The notes: a model not told the origin generated them from the letters alone. Shown: positions 1 to 7,219, counted from the first letter of the stretch. The stretch: DNA of 9,039 nt from Trichodesmium sp. jk18x7bins.61 (GCA_022822685.1 JAJEAQ010000373.1:1-9039); one strand, 5' to 3'. Program-made: numbers and translations.

Positions 1-1
1 T

Positions 2-259
2 CAAGTTTTGGTGAGCTGGTGTTTGCGACTCCGTCTGTTTTTGCTCACCTGTCAACTGTATTACTGACTTAGCCTGTATAGTTTGAGTCGCCTGTTGTGT
101 AAGTCCTAATCGTGGAGAACTAAATATGCTTCTGTATTCTACGCTCCGGGGCCTTTGATTCGAGGCAGGAATATTCTGCACTGCTTTTGTGTTGGTTATC
201 TGATTTTTTACGGATACCTTAGTCTGTAATGTTTTTGGTGGTACTTCTGTGTGGTACAA
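2..259 (-). CDS. Possible partial gene running off the left edge, unrecognised
   Basis: One minus-strand frame is free of stops from 259 down to the window edge (86 codons). A TAA lies just upstream at 263-265 and the only start near it is a TTG at 257-259. The translation is rich in Gln, Thr, Ser and Pro, with few hydrophobic residues, and looks like a linker or disordered segment (for example QQATQTIQAKSV). I do not recognise the family. The frame directly upstream (219-437, minus) is also open, so this may be one gene split by a frameshift near 220-260. It could equally be chance. The absence of a good start or ribosome site keeps confidence low. Confidence 0.25.
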   Translation of the reverse strand, partial: MYHTEVPPKTLQTKVSVKNQITNTKAVQNIPASNQRPRSVEYRSIFSSPRLGLTQQATQTIQAKSVIQLTGEQKQTESQTPAHQNL

Positions 260-598
260 TATTTATAACCTCCAATGATTTGTTTTGAATTTTCATCGAA
301 AAATGGGCGTTGGTAATTTGACGGCTGGGTTCCCACATCAGATGTGGGAGCCACTCAAGTAGCAGGTTTAGAACCCGGTGGCATGATATAAAGGGCAGTA
401 TCCAGGGAGTTCCTCCATCAAATAAAAAGGGAAGCATCCACTAACTTCTCCCCTTTCCAAGAGGGGTAATATCATGTCCGGATAATTAGGTATAGAAAAA
501 TTATCCTCCGGAGCTAATTACCAAATCTGCTCTGAGCTCTTCCCTACTGACTACTGACTACTGACTAACTATACCGACGAACCGCGGATTTGATATAA
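260..598. other. Non-coding stretch with short dyads and heptamer repeats
   Basis: No gene is supported here. It holds a near-perfect palindrome at 328-352 (core CCCACATC, 1 base, GATGTGGG at 332-348). It also holds an inverted repeat GGATAATT/AATTATCC at 480-487 and 499-506, flanked by TCCGG/CCGGA, and the heptamer repeats listed separately. None of the hairpins is followed by a T tract, so they are not convincing terminators. Confidence 0.5.
546..566. repeat. Short tandem heptamer repeat (ACTGACT x3)
   Basis: Three perfect head-to-tail copies of ACTGACT. Short tandemly repeated heptamers in intergenic DNA are a known trait of heterocyst-forming cyanobacteria (STRR sequences). Membership of a named STRR class cannot be decided by eye. 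Confidence 0.7.
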
Positions 599-768
599 GA
601 GACTGTTTTTCAAGTAAATATTAAGATAGCTAGAGTGTTGAATTCTGGTGGCCGGCGGCGTCAAACTAAAAATTAAACCCCGCCCTTACGGGCGGGGTAT
701 TATGAGGAGATATGGACTCCAGAGCAAATCCTACGCAAGAATTTAATTTCAGTTTGACAAACAGTCTC
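599..768. mobile_element. MITE-like element, 170 bp, with terminal inverted repeats
   Basis: The two ends match as inverted repeats. The left end begins GAGACTGTTTTTCAA (599-613), and the reverse complement of the right end begins GAGACTGTTTGTCAA (754-768), giving 14 of 15 identical. The element is flanked by TAA on both sides (596-598 and 769-771), consistent with a 3-bp target duplication. There is no room for a transposase. A second inverted pair lies inside: GTCAAACT at 660-667 against AGTTTGAC at 751-758, each next to an AT-rich segment. Short ends and a TNA-type duplication would fit a non-autonomous derivative of an IS5-superfamily element; that assignment is inference. Confidence 0.6.
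663..698 (-). terminator. GC-rich hairpin with T-rich tail, likely terminator for the minus strand
   Basis: Perfect 8-bp arms CCCCGCCC (678-685) and GGGCGGGG (690-697) enclose a TTAC loop, extended by one A-T pair. Read on the minus strand the stem is followed by a T-rich run (TTTAATTTTTAG), as in an intrinsic terminator. It lies about 190 bases past the stop of the helicase and so could end its transcript. It sits inside the MITE-like element, so the terminator may have arrived with the insertion. Confidence 0.5.
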
Positions 769-771
769 TAA

Positions 772-818
772 GGGGGGATAAAACAAGGGGAGGGGAGAGG
801 AAAAAAGGGGGGGATAAA
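772..818 (+). repeat. G-rich purine tract with repeated G6-7ATAAA
   Basis: Almost pure purine on the plus strand. G runs lie at 772-777, 787-790, 792-795 and 807-813. The motif GGGGGGATAAA occurs at its start and again at its end. Four separate G runs of at least four make a potential G-quadruplex. Confidence 0.5.
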
Positions 819-864
819 TTCTCTGCTACTTCAAACAGAATTGATATAACCCTACCCTCAGATG

Positions 865-876
865 GCGCTAAAGCGC
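865..876 (-). other. Short perfect hairpin just past the helicase stop
   Basis: GCGCT and AGCGC surround a 2-base AA spacer, 11 bases beyond the helicase stop codon. There is no T tract after it on the minus strand, so it may protect the 3' end of the transcript or be a dispersed small repeat rather than a terminator. Confidence 0.4.
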
Positions 877-887
877 AACTACAAACA

Positions 888-3647
888 TTATTCAACTTCC
901 TCATTAATTGGAAAGCGGTCGATCAACTGTATAGCTCGGCAAGCATTCCGTCGCAAAGCATCGGATAAATGAGGCACATGGGGAATCTGAGACAAGAAAT
1001 CTAAAGTCCGACGTAAAATTCGCACAACATCACCTTCATCCAAACTTGTATTTTCTACTAGCTCCTGCCATTCCAATCCCCAAGCCCACTGCTCTACTAA
1101 GCTAAATAAGTGAGTCGAATCTGTTTTATTATTAGAATCTGTTTTATTATTAGAATCTTTTCTATTCTCACATATAAAAGGATGTACAGGCAACGCTACG
1201 TCATACTGACGTTGCTTCTTAATCAACTCCTGTCCTAACTTCCGCAAACCTGCCAAAGTATCCTCTACCTCAAGAGACAACTGATAATGCGTCTGACTGT
1301 CTGGCCTACTAATCTCTGTCACCAAAGCAGCACAAGCTGCAGCTAAATGACGGGGATCTAATTGATCGAATACCCCAGACATCAGGGCTAAACCAAGCCA
1401 CAGCTCATTATCACCTCGGATGGCAGCACAAGCTTGACCGATTTCTGTAGGCTTGACTCCATACAAACAAGCAAAATATTGCAAAATTTCTATGAGATTG
1501 AGAAACTTTTGCCAATGAGGTGCCAAATCTGCCTCTAAATCAGTTTGGCGATCGCTAATTTCCTTCCGCAACATTTCCATCCGTCGCCAATCCTTTAATA
1601 AACTCTGAGGATTTCCCCATTCTTGCAGGGGATGTTTTTGTGCTTGCTCTTCCACCATTACCAACTTCTGCATTTGTGCTAAAACCTCTGGAGCATCTAC
1701 TGGAGGAGTTAATTCGGGAATTTGTTGAGCGAAAGTCAGAGATACAGAATCCCCTTTCCCACATTGCCCCAAGCGAAAATCTATTTCAGTCGGCAATTCC
1801 ATATAGTCTACCGCCGTTAACCGAGGTAAATCTGTGTATAAAGCCACAACATCCATCGCCACTACCACATACCAGCGATTATCCTTACCTAAACACACAG
1901 AATAATAAGACTGACCAGCTCCTGGAACTTTGGCTACCAAAACTGCTGGAATGGGTTCAGCACCAGACTTCTTAGCTGTAGGAACGTGCTTTCCTCTCAA
2001 ACTTACAAAAGTTCCCAACACTGCAAAAGACAAAGACAAAGACATCTCCTTAATCCGAGCTTCCTCAGCTTGCTTTTGCAAAATTTTCAGCAGTCGTCTC
2101 TCCTCTTTTTCTCTTTCCCGTAACTTCTCATATTCTGCCAGTAGTTTCTCCAGATTCACCAAATCATTATCTTCAGAAATCCCCAATTTATTTTGCACAT
2201 CAGTCAACTCCTCTTGCTTTTGCTCAATCTCCTTCAGCTTTGGTTTCAGAGAAAGGGTAGATAAATACTGACCAAAACTACGTTCTACTAACTCCTTAGC
2301 CTCATACCTTGGATGAGTTTGCAACAAATTTAATACCATTCCATAGCTAGGAGAAAACTGGCTCTCCAGTAGATCTGCTCCTGAAGTTGCCAATCTAGCT
2401 GCCTCTGAGGCACCTTTAAACTTAGTCTGTACAGTCACTACATGACCTTCATCATCCATTCCCCTACGTCCAGCCCTACCTGCCATTTGGAGAAATTCGG
2501 AAGCTTTTAGTGGTCGGTGACCGTTATCAGTGCGTTTGGAAAGGCTAGAAATAACGGTAGTGCGGGCTGGCATATTTATTCCAGTTGCTAAGGTTTCAGT
2601 GGCAAATACTACTTTGATTAAACCTTGCTGAAATAATTCCTCCACTAATCCTTTCCAGACTGGTAACATTCCGGCATGGTGAGCTGCTATTCCTCTGGTT
2701 AGGGGCTTAAGTTGTGGTGAGCGAGATAATTCTGGGTTGCGACTCAGAAATGCCTGAATTAAGTTTTCCAATTTGGTCGCTTCTGCTTCATTCACCAAGG
2801 TAAGATTGCTAGCTTCTTCCACTGCTTTGCTACATCCCCTACGGCTGAATATAAAGTAAATCGCGGGTAGCAGATCTCGCTCTTTCAGTTGAGACAAAAC
2901 TTCTGCCAAAGATGGTGGTTCTAGTTGTCTTTTGTCTCTAACTGTTTGTTTGTGTTTTGGCTTGAGCCGAGGATTGATTTTTTTCTGGTTATTGCTCAGT
3001 AGTGGAAATAGACCTTTATTGTTTGAGAAGTGAAATTGCAGGGGAACTGGTCGGAAGTCAGAGTATATCAGTTCTGTAGGTCCATGTACTATAGAAATCC
3101 AGTCTGTAAGTTGGTCGCTGTTAGCTACTGTGGCAGAGAGGGCCAATAGTTTGATTTCTGATGGGCAGTAAATGATTGATTCTTCCCAGACTGTGCCTCT
3201 TTGGCGATCATTCATGTAGTGGCATTCATCTAAAACTACAACTTCTACTCTTTCTAGAGATGTGCCTATTTCTCCAATGGGAGTGCCATAGAGCATATTG
3301 CGGAAGATTTCTGTAGTCATTACTAAGACTGGTGCTTCCCGGTTAACAGAGGTATCACCTGTCACTAAACCTACTCTCTCAGTCCCAAATTGGTTGCGGA
3401 AGTCCCGCAATTTTTGGTTTGACAGAGCTTTTAAGGGTGTGGTATAGAATACTCGTTGCCCCCGACTCAGGGCACGATAGATGGCGTATTCTCCAATTAG
3501 GGTTTTACCTGAGCCTGTAGGAGCACAAACAACTACAGATTTTCCTGCATCCAGGGCAGCGATCGCCTGTTTCTGGAAGTCGTCTAATTCAAATGGAAAT
3601 AAAGTCTTCAGAGCCAGTTCTCGGCTGTTCTGGGTTGAGTATGACAC
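888..3647 (-). CDS. Ski2/Mtr4-like DExH-box RNA helicase
   Basis: A 919-residue superfamily 2 helicase that should unwind RNA using ATP. Motif I is APTGSGKT (42-49), followed by TTPLKALSNQK (69-79) and TGD (96-98). Motif II is DECH (140-143), motif III SAT (171-173), then ATETLATGINMP (349-360). Motif VI is QMAGRAGRRG (387-396). A charged coiled-coil-like stretch follows (about 465-535). The C-terminal part resembles the Ski2/Dob1 C-terminal region. Length and order fit the roughly 900-residue cyanobacterial family. The start is GTG at 3647: an in-frame TAA lies directly upstream, so no earlier start is possible, and no Shine-Dalgarno is visible. Residues 831-844 hold a duplicated DSNNKT hexapeptide in a linker. 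It stands alone on this strand. A role in RNA processing or decay is inferred from the family. Confidence 0.95.
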   Translation of the reverse strand: MSYSTQNSRELALKTLFPFELDDFQKQAIAALDAGKSVVVCAPTGSGKTLIGEYAIYRALSRGQRVFYTTPLKALSNQKLRDFRNQFGTERVGLVTGDTSVNREAPVLVMTTEIFRNMLYGTPIGEIGTSLERVEVVVLDECHYMNDRQRGTVWEESIIYCPSEIKLLALSATVANSDQLTDWISIVHGPTELIYSDFRPVPLQFHFSNNKGLFPLLSNNQKKINPRLKPKHKQTVRDKRQLEPPSLAEVLSQLKERDLLPAIYFIFSRRGCSKAVEEASNLTLVNEAEATKLENLIQAFLSRNPELSRSPQLKPLTRGIAAHHAGMLPVWKGLVEELFQQGLIKVVFATETLATGINMPARTTVISSLSKRTDNGHRPLKASEFLQMAGRAGRRGMDDEGHVVTVQTKFKGASEAARLATSGADLLESQFSPSYGMVLNLLQTHPRYEAKELVERSFGQYLSTLSLKPKLKEIEQKQEELTDVQNKLGISEDNDLVNLEKLLAEYEKLREREKEERRLLKILQKQAEEARIKEMSLSLSFAVLGTFVSLRGKHVPTAKKSGAEPIPAVLVAKVPGAGQSYYSVCLGKDNRWYVVVAMDVVALYTDLPRLTAVDYMELPTEIDFRLGQCGKGDSVSLTFAQQIPELTPPVDAPEVLAQMQKLVMVEEQAQKHPLQEWGNPQSLLKDWRRMEMLRKEISDRQTDLEADLAPHWQKFLNLIEILQYFACLYGVKPTEIGQACAAIRGDNELWLGLALMSGVFDQLDPRHLAAACAALVTEISRPDSQTHYQLSLEVEDTLAGLRKLGQELIKKQRQYDVALPVHPFICENRKDSNNKTDSNNKTDSTHLFSLVEQWAWGLEWQELVENTSLDEGDVVRILRRTLDFLSQIPHVPHLSDALRRNACRAIQLIDRFPINEEVE
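1117..1158. repeat. 18-bp tandem repeat inside the helicase gene
   Basis: Two identical 18-bp units (1117-1134 and 1135-1152) plus the first six bases of a third. On the coding strand they encode DSNNKT twice and then DS. The length is a multiple of three, so the frame is kept. It sits in the linker before the last about 75 residues of the helicase. Confidence 0.85.
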
Positions 3648-4364
3648 TTAATATTTATTTTATTGATTTTACAAAAGTTTTATGATCAGCACTGGTTGTT
3701 TTTCCAGTAAATATATACTTTAATAACAGAGGCAGAGGAAAGACGACAGAAGATAAACTGCAGCCACCAGGGTTGAAGTCTCCCACTGCATTGAAACTCT
3801 TTGACCAAATGTTAAGCACCAGTTACCCAGTACTTGATTCCGACAAATTGAACAATTCTAGCAAGAATCAAGTTTCGACTTGTTTAGGATTCCAGTGACT
3901 CACCACCTAAGGGCAGTAATTTATTCCTCAAAGGAGAAGCCCCCTTAATTCAGACTTGTTGGAGGTTCTCGATAGAATCTGTGATTAGATTAGTTTGCAA
4001 TTGGTGAGGCTTTGTTGACTCCACCTTATGGAAAACCTTCTTCACTATTTTTATTCTAACTTTCCTCAACAAGGAGACGGAAGGAAGATATATTTTAGGA
4101 GCAAGCACCCCCCTTTGTAGAAGAATAGAGTTTCTTGTCCACCAGCCTCATGCAGAGATAGAATTGGAGCATCGACAACGCTCCCTGGCTAGTTTCGCTC
4201 CCTCAGTTGCTAACCTACTGCAATATTCCACATCACTATTACTGAGGCTGAATCTCTTTACCAAACTGAAAGTCATATAAATTACAATACAGAAATTATT
4301 CATTTCTCTTACTTTTGACTCTCTTTTATATAGTAAGTCTCATCTAAAAAAAATCCGGGAGGCC
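3648..4364. other. Long stretch without a recognisable gene
   Basis: The helicase leader lies at its left end; on the minus strand it could form the small hairpin ACTGG/CCAGT (3691-3695, 3704-3708). A 5-bp stem with a TTCG loop is at 3869-3882 (CAAGT, TTCG, ACTTG). Two plus-strand frames are open but lack usable starts: 3686-3898 (70 codons) and 4008-4280 (90 codons). They match no family I know and may be remnants of decayed genes. No tRNA, rRNA or insertion sequence is seen. Confidence 0.5.
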
Positions 4365-4485
4365 AGGAAACCCTTTGCTACTGTTTTACGGCAGGCTGTG
4401 TCCACAGCTATGGGATGAAAAACGACGCGAGGGACTTTAGTTGTCGTCCCCTTAGGGCAGGTGGAGCCGACTGCTAGGGGTTCCT
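4365..4485 (+). ncRNA. Candidate structured RNA or structured 5' leader
   Basis: A closing stem pairs 4365-4374 with 4476-4485 (nine of ten pairs). Inside it are three hairpins: GCTGT/ACAGC (4395-4399, 4404-4408, loop GTCC), GGGAC/GTCCC (4431-4435, 4446-4450) and GCAG/CTGC (4457-4460, 4471-4474). The segment is more GC-rich than the AT-rich DNA before it and ends 10 bases before the ATG of the broken oxidoreductase gene. It does not match the consensus of any RNA family I can recall, including cobalamin riboswitch, tmRNA, RNase P RNA or SRP RNA. On the minus strand the region ends in a run of T beyond 4355, so a minus-strand RNA is possible too. The fold is by eye only. Confidence 0.35.
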
Positions 4486-4495
4486 AACCATAATT

Positions 4496-5008
4496 ATGGC
4501 AATAGAAACTCAGACACCAAAGGTTGTAGTAGTGGGTGCTGGTTAGGCTGGTTTATGGGCCTCTCACCACTTAGCCAAAAATGGCTACGATGTTACACTT
4601 TGGGAAGCAGGGCCTGCTCCTGGAGGTTTAGTAGCTGGGTGGAAAACTTCTGGTGGCCGTTCCGTAGAAGTGGGGATACATGGTTTCTAGTATCCCTACC
4701 ATAACATATTTTCTCTAGTCAAGAAGTTAAACCTCAATCCTTTTACTCCTTGGACTCGTTCGGCTCAATACTCTCCTGCGGGATTAGAAGTATAATCACT
4801 GATTTTTCAAGATTTGCCACCTCTGCCAACACCTCTGGGTACTTTCATCTATACTCAATTTAAACGGCTACCTTTGAGCGATCGCCTTTGTGCTCTCCCA
4901 CTCTTTTATTCTGTTATAGATTTTGATAGTTCTAATCAAGCTTGGCTAAGAACTACCACTTTTTCTCTAGTGATTGAGAATAGGAGATTTGTAAAGAATT
5001 ATTGCTAA
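4496..5008 (+). pseudogene. Truncated FAD-dependent oxidoreductase (carotenoid desaturase-like) with nonsense codons
   Basis: The reading frame starts at ATG 4496 and begins with an FAD/NAD-binding Rossmann strand VVVVGAG-x-AGLWAS. This is followed by an acidic LWEA and PGGLVAGW, typical of the amine oxidase/phytoene desaturase superfamily. It then runs through GIHGF-x-YPYHN, PFTPWTRSAQYSPAGLEV and LPTPLGTFIYTQFKRLPL. Three in-frame stops break it: TAG 4544, TAG 4688 and TAA 4793. By the family pattern (GAGWAGL, GFWYPY) the first two stand where Trp is expected, one base from TGG. Similarity fades after the Trp at 4943-4945. The frame then closes at 5008 after about 20 unrelated codons, so roughly two thirds of a normal protein of this kind is missing. 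It is surely non-functional. The substrate is unknown; a carotenoid or related isoprenoid is a guess from the family. Confidence 0.85.
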
Positions 5009-5319
5009 GTCACACAAGCAACCCATTTTGGTTGATTAGTGGGACTTACACAATTTTTCAGCCCAAATCTAGTCCATATTTTGAGTTAGGCAATCAAATA
5101 AACTGAAAGACATGGCTGTAAGAAAAGCCTTTTATTACAAACCAATATTTTTAGACCACTAATTATTTGATTCAATTTGTTTTAAACAGAAATCTAACAG
5201 GATTTATTACTTATAAAAACCTAAATTATTTCTGAACTACTATATTTTTATCTGCTCTAGGAAATTTTAAAAAAAAATCATCAAGAACGATTGTCATCAA
5301 AAATTGTGATGACTTTTAA
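5009..5319. other. AT-rich non-coding stretch before the kinase-like gene
   Basis: No gene is seen. It holds the inverted repeats ATTAGTGG/CCACTAAT (5035-5042, 5156-5163) and AATCAAATAA/TTATTTGATT (5092-5101, 5163-5172). A weak 4-bp hairpin GGCT/AGCC (5114-5129) is followed by TTTT. The paired repeats may outline a small decayed insertion of about 140 bp, but this is weak. Confidence 0.4.
5293..5313 (+). promoter_or_regulatory. Dyad upstream of the kinase-like gene promoter, possible operator
   Basis: Perfect 7-bp inverted repeat GTCATCA (5293-5299) and TGATGAC (5307-5313) with a 7-base AT-rich spacer, ending six bases before the -35 box. The place and symmetry suit a dimeric activator. The regulator is unknown. 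Confidence 0.4.
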
Positions 5320-5348
5320 TTGCTACTATATCAAAAATATGATATAAT
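5320..5348 (+). promoter_or_regulatory. Sigma-70 type promoter of the kinase-like gene
   Basis: A -35 TTGCTA (5320-5325) and a perfect -10 TATAAT (5343-5348) stand 17 bases apart, predicting a start of transcription near 5355 and a leader of about 60 bases. A second dyad, TATATCA/TGATATA (5327-5333, 5340-5346), covers the spacer and most of the -10 box, where a repressor would block polymerase. Confidence 0.65.
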
Positions 5349-5414
5349 TCCAAACTATAATTATTGCATTAGCACCCCATTTATTAGTAGAAAAAACACG
5401 GTGGTACTATCACA

Positions 5415-7178
5415 ATGAAAGAAGACATTTTCAGCTATGGCTATCAAATTATCAGAAAAATGGAGCGTCGCCAACAGGAGGGAGAAGTTGTATATCAGGG
5501 ACTAGCTCTCACACAAGACCAAAAAGTTGTCATTAAAGAATTTTGCTTTGCAGATAATGATGCTAATTGGGCAGGATTTGAAGCTTATGAACGAGAAGTT
5601 GAAATTCTCAGACAACTACAACATCCACGTATTCCTCGCTATATTGATGCCCTAGAAACTCCAAAAGGATTTTGCTTAATTACAGAATATCAAGATGGTC
5701 AGTCTCTAGCAGAAAGAAGAAGTTTTACCCCTGAACAAATTAAGCAAATTGCGGTCTCTATTCTAGAGATTTTAGTTTATTTACAAAAGCACACACCGCC
5801 AATTATTCATGGCAATATCAAACCAGAAAATATATTAGTTGATACTTGCTCCCACAATGACAGATTCCCTGCTGCATATTTAATTAATTTTGGCTCTGCA
5901 CGTACGGGAATAGAAAACAGTTTGAGTGAGGGTTTAAGTGGTACACCAGGATTTATGCCACCAGAACAAGAATTAAATAACACTGTCGCTATTAATTCTG
6001 ACTTATATAGTTTAGGTGTCACTCTAATCTGCTTACTGACAGGTACTCGTAGCACAGATGTCAGAAAATTAATAGATCGCGACTATCGCTTTCAAGTCAA
6101 AAAATTAATGCCACAACTAAGTACATTATTTACAATGTGGCTAGAAAAAATGATATCTCCGAACGCTAAAGATCGTTTTGAAGATGCAGCAGCAGCTTTA
6201 GCAGCGCTAAAACCAATCCCTGTTTTTGGGGATGCTGCTAATTTTAAAAATGTAGCGATGGCAATAAATCCTGTAAAAATATCGCCAGCAGTAGGATTAG
6301 CTAGTATCGGTGCTATTGCTCTATTAGCTTCAAGCTTGACATTTTTCCGACAGCAACCAAAACAAACTCATTTCCAGAGAAAGGAAAAACTTAAACAAGA
6401 AATTGCGATCAAAGCAATCTCTGGCCAAAGCGCAATTGAACAATTGCAAGCAACTGGAGAATGTCCTGGTTGTAGCTTTCGTGGCGCTAACTTACCAGCT
6501 ATCAAAGTTGAAGATGCTTATTTGCGAGATGCAAATTTCTCCAAAGCTAATTTAAGGGGTATCGATTTTAGAGAAGCAAGATTACAAAATGCTAACCTCC
6601 GGGATGCACAACTACAAGGAGCAAATCTAATTAAGGCTAAACTACAACAAGCAAATTTATATCGTGCCCATTTAGAGGGTGCAAATCTGATGAGTTCTGA
6701 TTTGCAAAATACCCGATTTGAAGAAGCTTTTCTGAGTGGAGCAAATTTAATTAAGGCAGTTTTAGAGAATGCTAATTTACGATCTGCTGACTTATCTGGT
6801 GCAAATTTGAGCACTGCAAATTTGCGAGGTGCAAATCTCAAAGATGCAAATCTCAAAGATGCAAATCTCACTAGAGTTAATTTAAAAGGAGCTAACTTAA
6901 ATGGAGCTAGTTTAACAGAAACAATCATGAATCGTGCTAGTCTCCGAGGTGCCGAGCTTCAGGATGCAACCTTAAAAGATGTTAGTCTGAGGAGAGCAGA
7001 TTTAGTGGGAGCAAATTTGTCAGGTGCTAGGTTACTTAGTACTGATCTCCAGGGAGCTAATCTTAAGGGAGCAAACCTCAAAGATGCCAATCTGCGAGGG
7101 GCAAACTTGGAAGATGCCAATCTGCAAGGGGCAAATTTGTCAGGAGCAATTATGCCTGATGGTGCTTTGAATGACTAG
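5415..7178 (+). CDS. Membrane-anchored protein kinase-like protein (probable pseudokinase) with pentapeptide-repeat domain
   Basis: 587 residues. Residues 10-265 have the fold signature of a Hanks-type Ser/Thr kinase: VIK with the ATP lysine K41, a helix-C EREVEIL, KPENIL (136-141), GTPGF and PPEQ (176-185), SDLYSLG (195-201) and KDRF (252-255). The key residues are changed. The HRD position reads HGN (132-134), so the catalytic Asp is Asn, and the DFG reads NFG (158-160), so the Mg-binding Asp is also Asn. The glycine loop is not recognisable. Kinase activity is therefore unlikely. One membrane segment lies at about 289-311. A CPGC motif (350-353) follows, then about 45 A(N/D)LxX pentapeptides to residue 580, which would form a right-handed quadrilateral beta helix, probably for protein binding. 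The kinase part is at the N-terminus, presumably cytoplasmic. ATG 5415 follows a promoter; the ribosome site is weak (GGTGG). Cyanobacterial relatives with HRD and DFG are known, so the changes look derived. Confidence 0.9.
   Translation: MKEDIFSYGYQIIRKMERRQQEGEVVYQGLALTQDQKVVIKEFCFADNDANWAGFEAYEREVEILRQLQHPRIPRYIDALETPKGFCLITEYQDGQSLAERRSFTPEQIKQIAVSILEILVYLQKHTPPIIHGNIKPENILVDTCSHNDRFPAAYLINFGSARTGIENSLSEGLSGTPGFMPPEQELNNTVAINSDLYSLGVTLICLLTGTRSTDVRKLIDRDYRFQVKKLMPQLSTLFTMWLEKMISPNAKDRFEDAAAALAALKPIPVFGDAANFKNVAMAINPVKISPAVGLASIGAIALLASSLTFFRQQPKQTHFQRKEKLKQEIAIKAISGQSAIEQLQATGECPGCSFRGANLPAIKVEDAYLRDANFSKANLRGIDFREARLQNANLRDAQLQGANLIKAKLQQANLYRAHLEGANLMSSDLQNTRFEEAFLSGANLIKAVLENANLRSADLSGANLSTANLRGANLKDANLKDANLTRVNLKGANLNGASLTETIMNRASLRGAELQDATLKDVSLRRADLVGANLSGARLLSTDLQGANLKGANLKDANLRGANLEDANLQGANLSGAIMPDGALND
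6831..6871 (+). repeat. 15-bp tandem repeats in the pentapeptide-coding region
   Basis: The unit GCAAATCTCAAAGAT occurs twice exactly (6831-6845, 6846-6860) and a third time for its first ten bases. Each unit codes for one pentapeptide. Identity at the DNA level means a recent duplication or gene-conversion event. Confidence 0.8.
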
Positions 7179-7219
7179 ATACTGAGTAGAAATAGCGGTT
7201 AGCAATCAGCACTCAGTAT
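7179..7219 (+). other. Hairpin directly after the kinase-like gene
   Basis: Perfect 9-bp arms ATACTGAGT (7179-7187) and ACTCAGTAT (7211-7219) with a 23-base loop, starting at the base after the stop codon. No T run follows, so it is not a standard terminator. It may stabilise the 3' end of the transcript. Confidence 0.45.

Noticed and set aside
477..512. TCCGGA motifs resembling the heterocyst DIF1 promoter element
   Set aside because: They are part of a hairpin, no -10 box lies at the right distance and no gene follows.
4464..4483. GAGCC...GGTTC like domain V of a group II intron
   Set aside because: Only 20 bases instead of about 34, without the inner stem and GAAA loop, and no reverse transcriptase nearby.
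6518..6928. Minus-strand open frame of 136 codons
   Set aside because: It is the antisense of the pentapeptide-repeat code; the regular 15-bp period keeps it free of stops.
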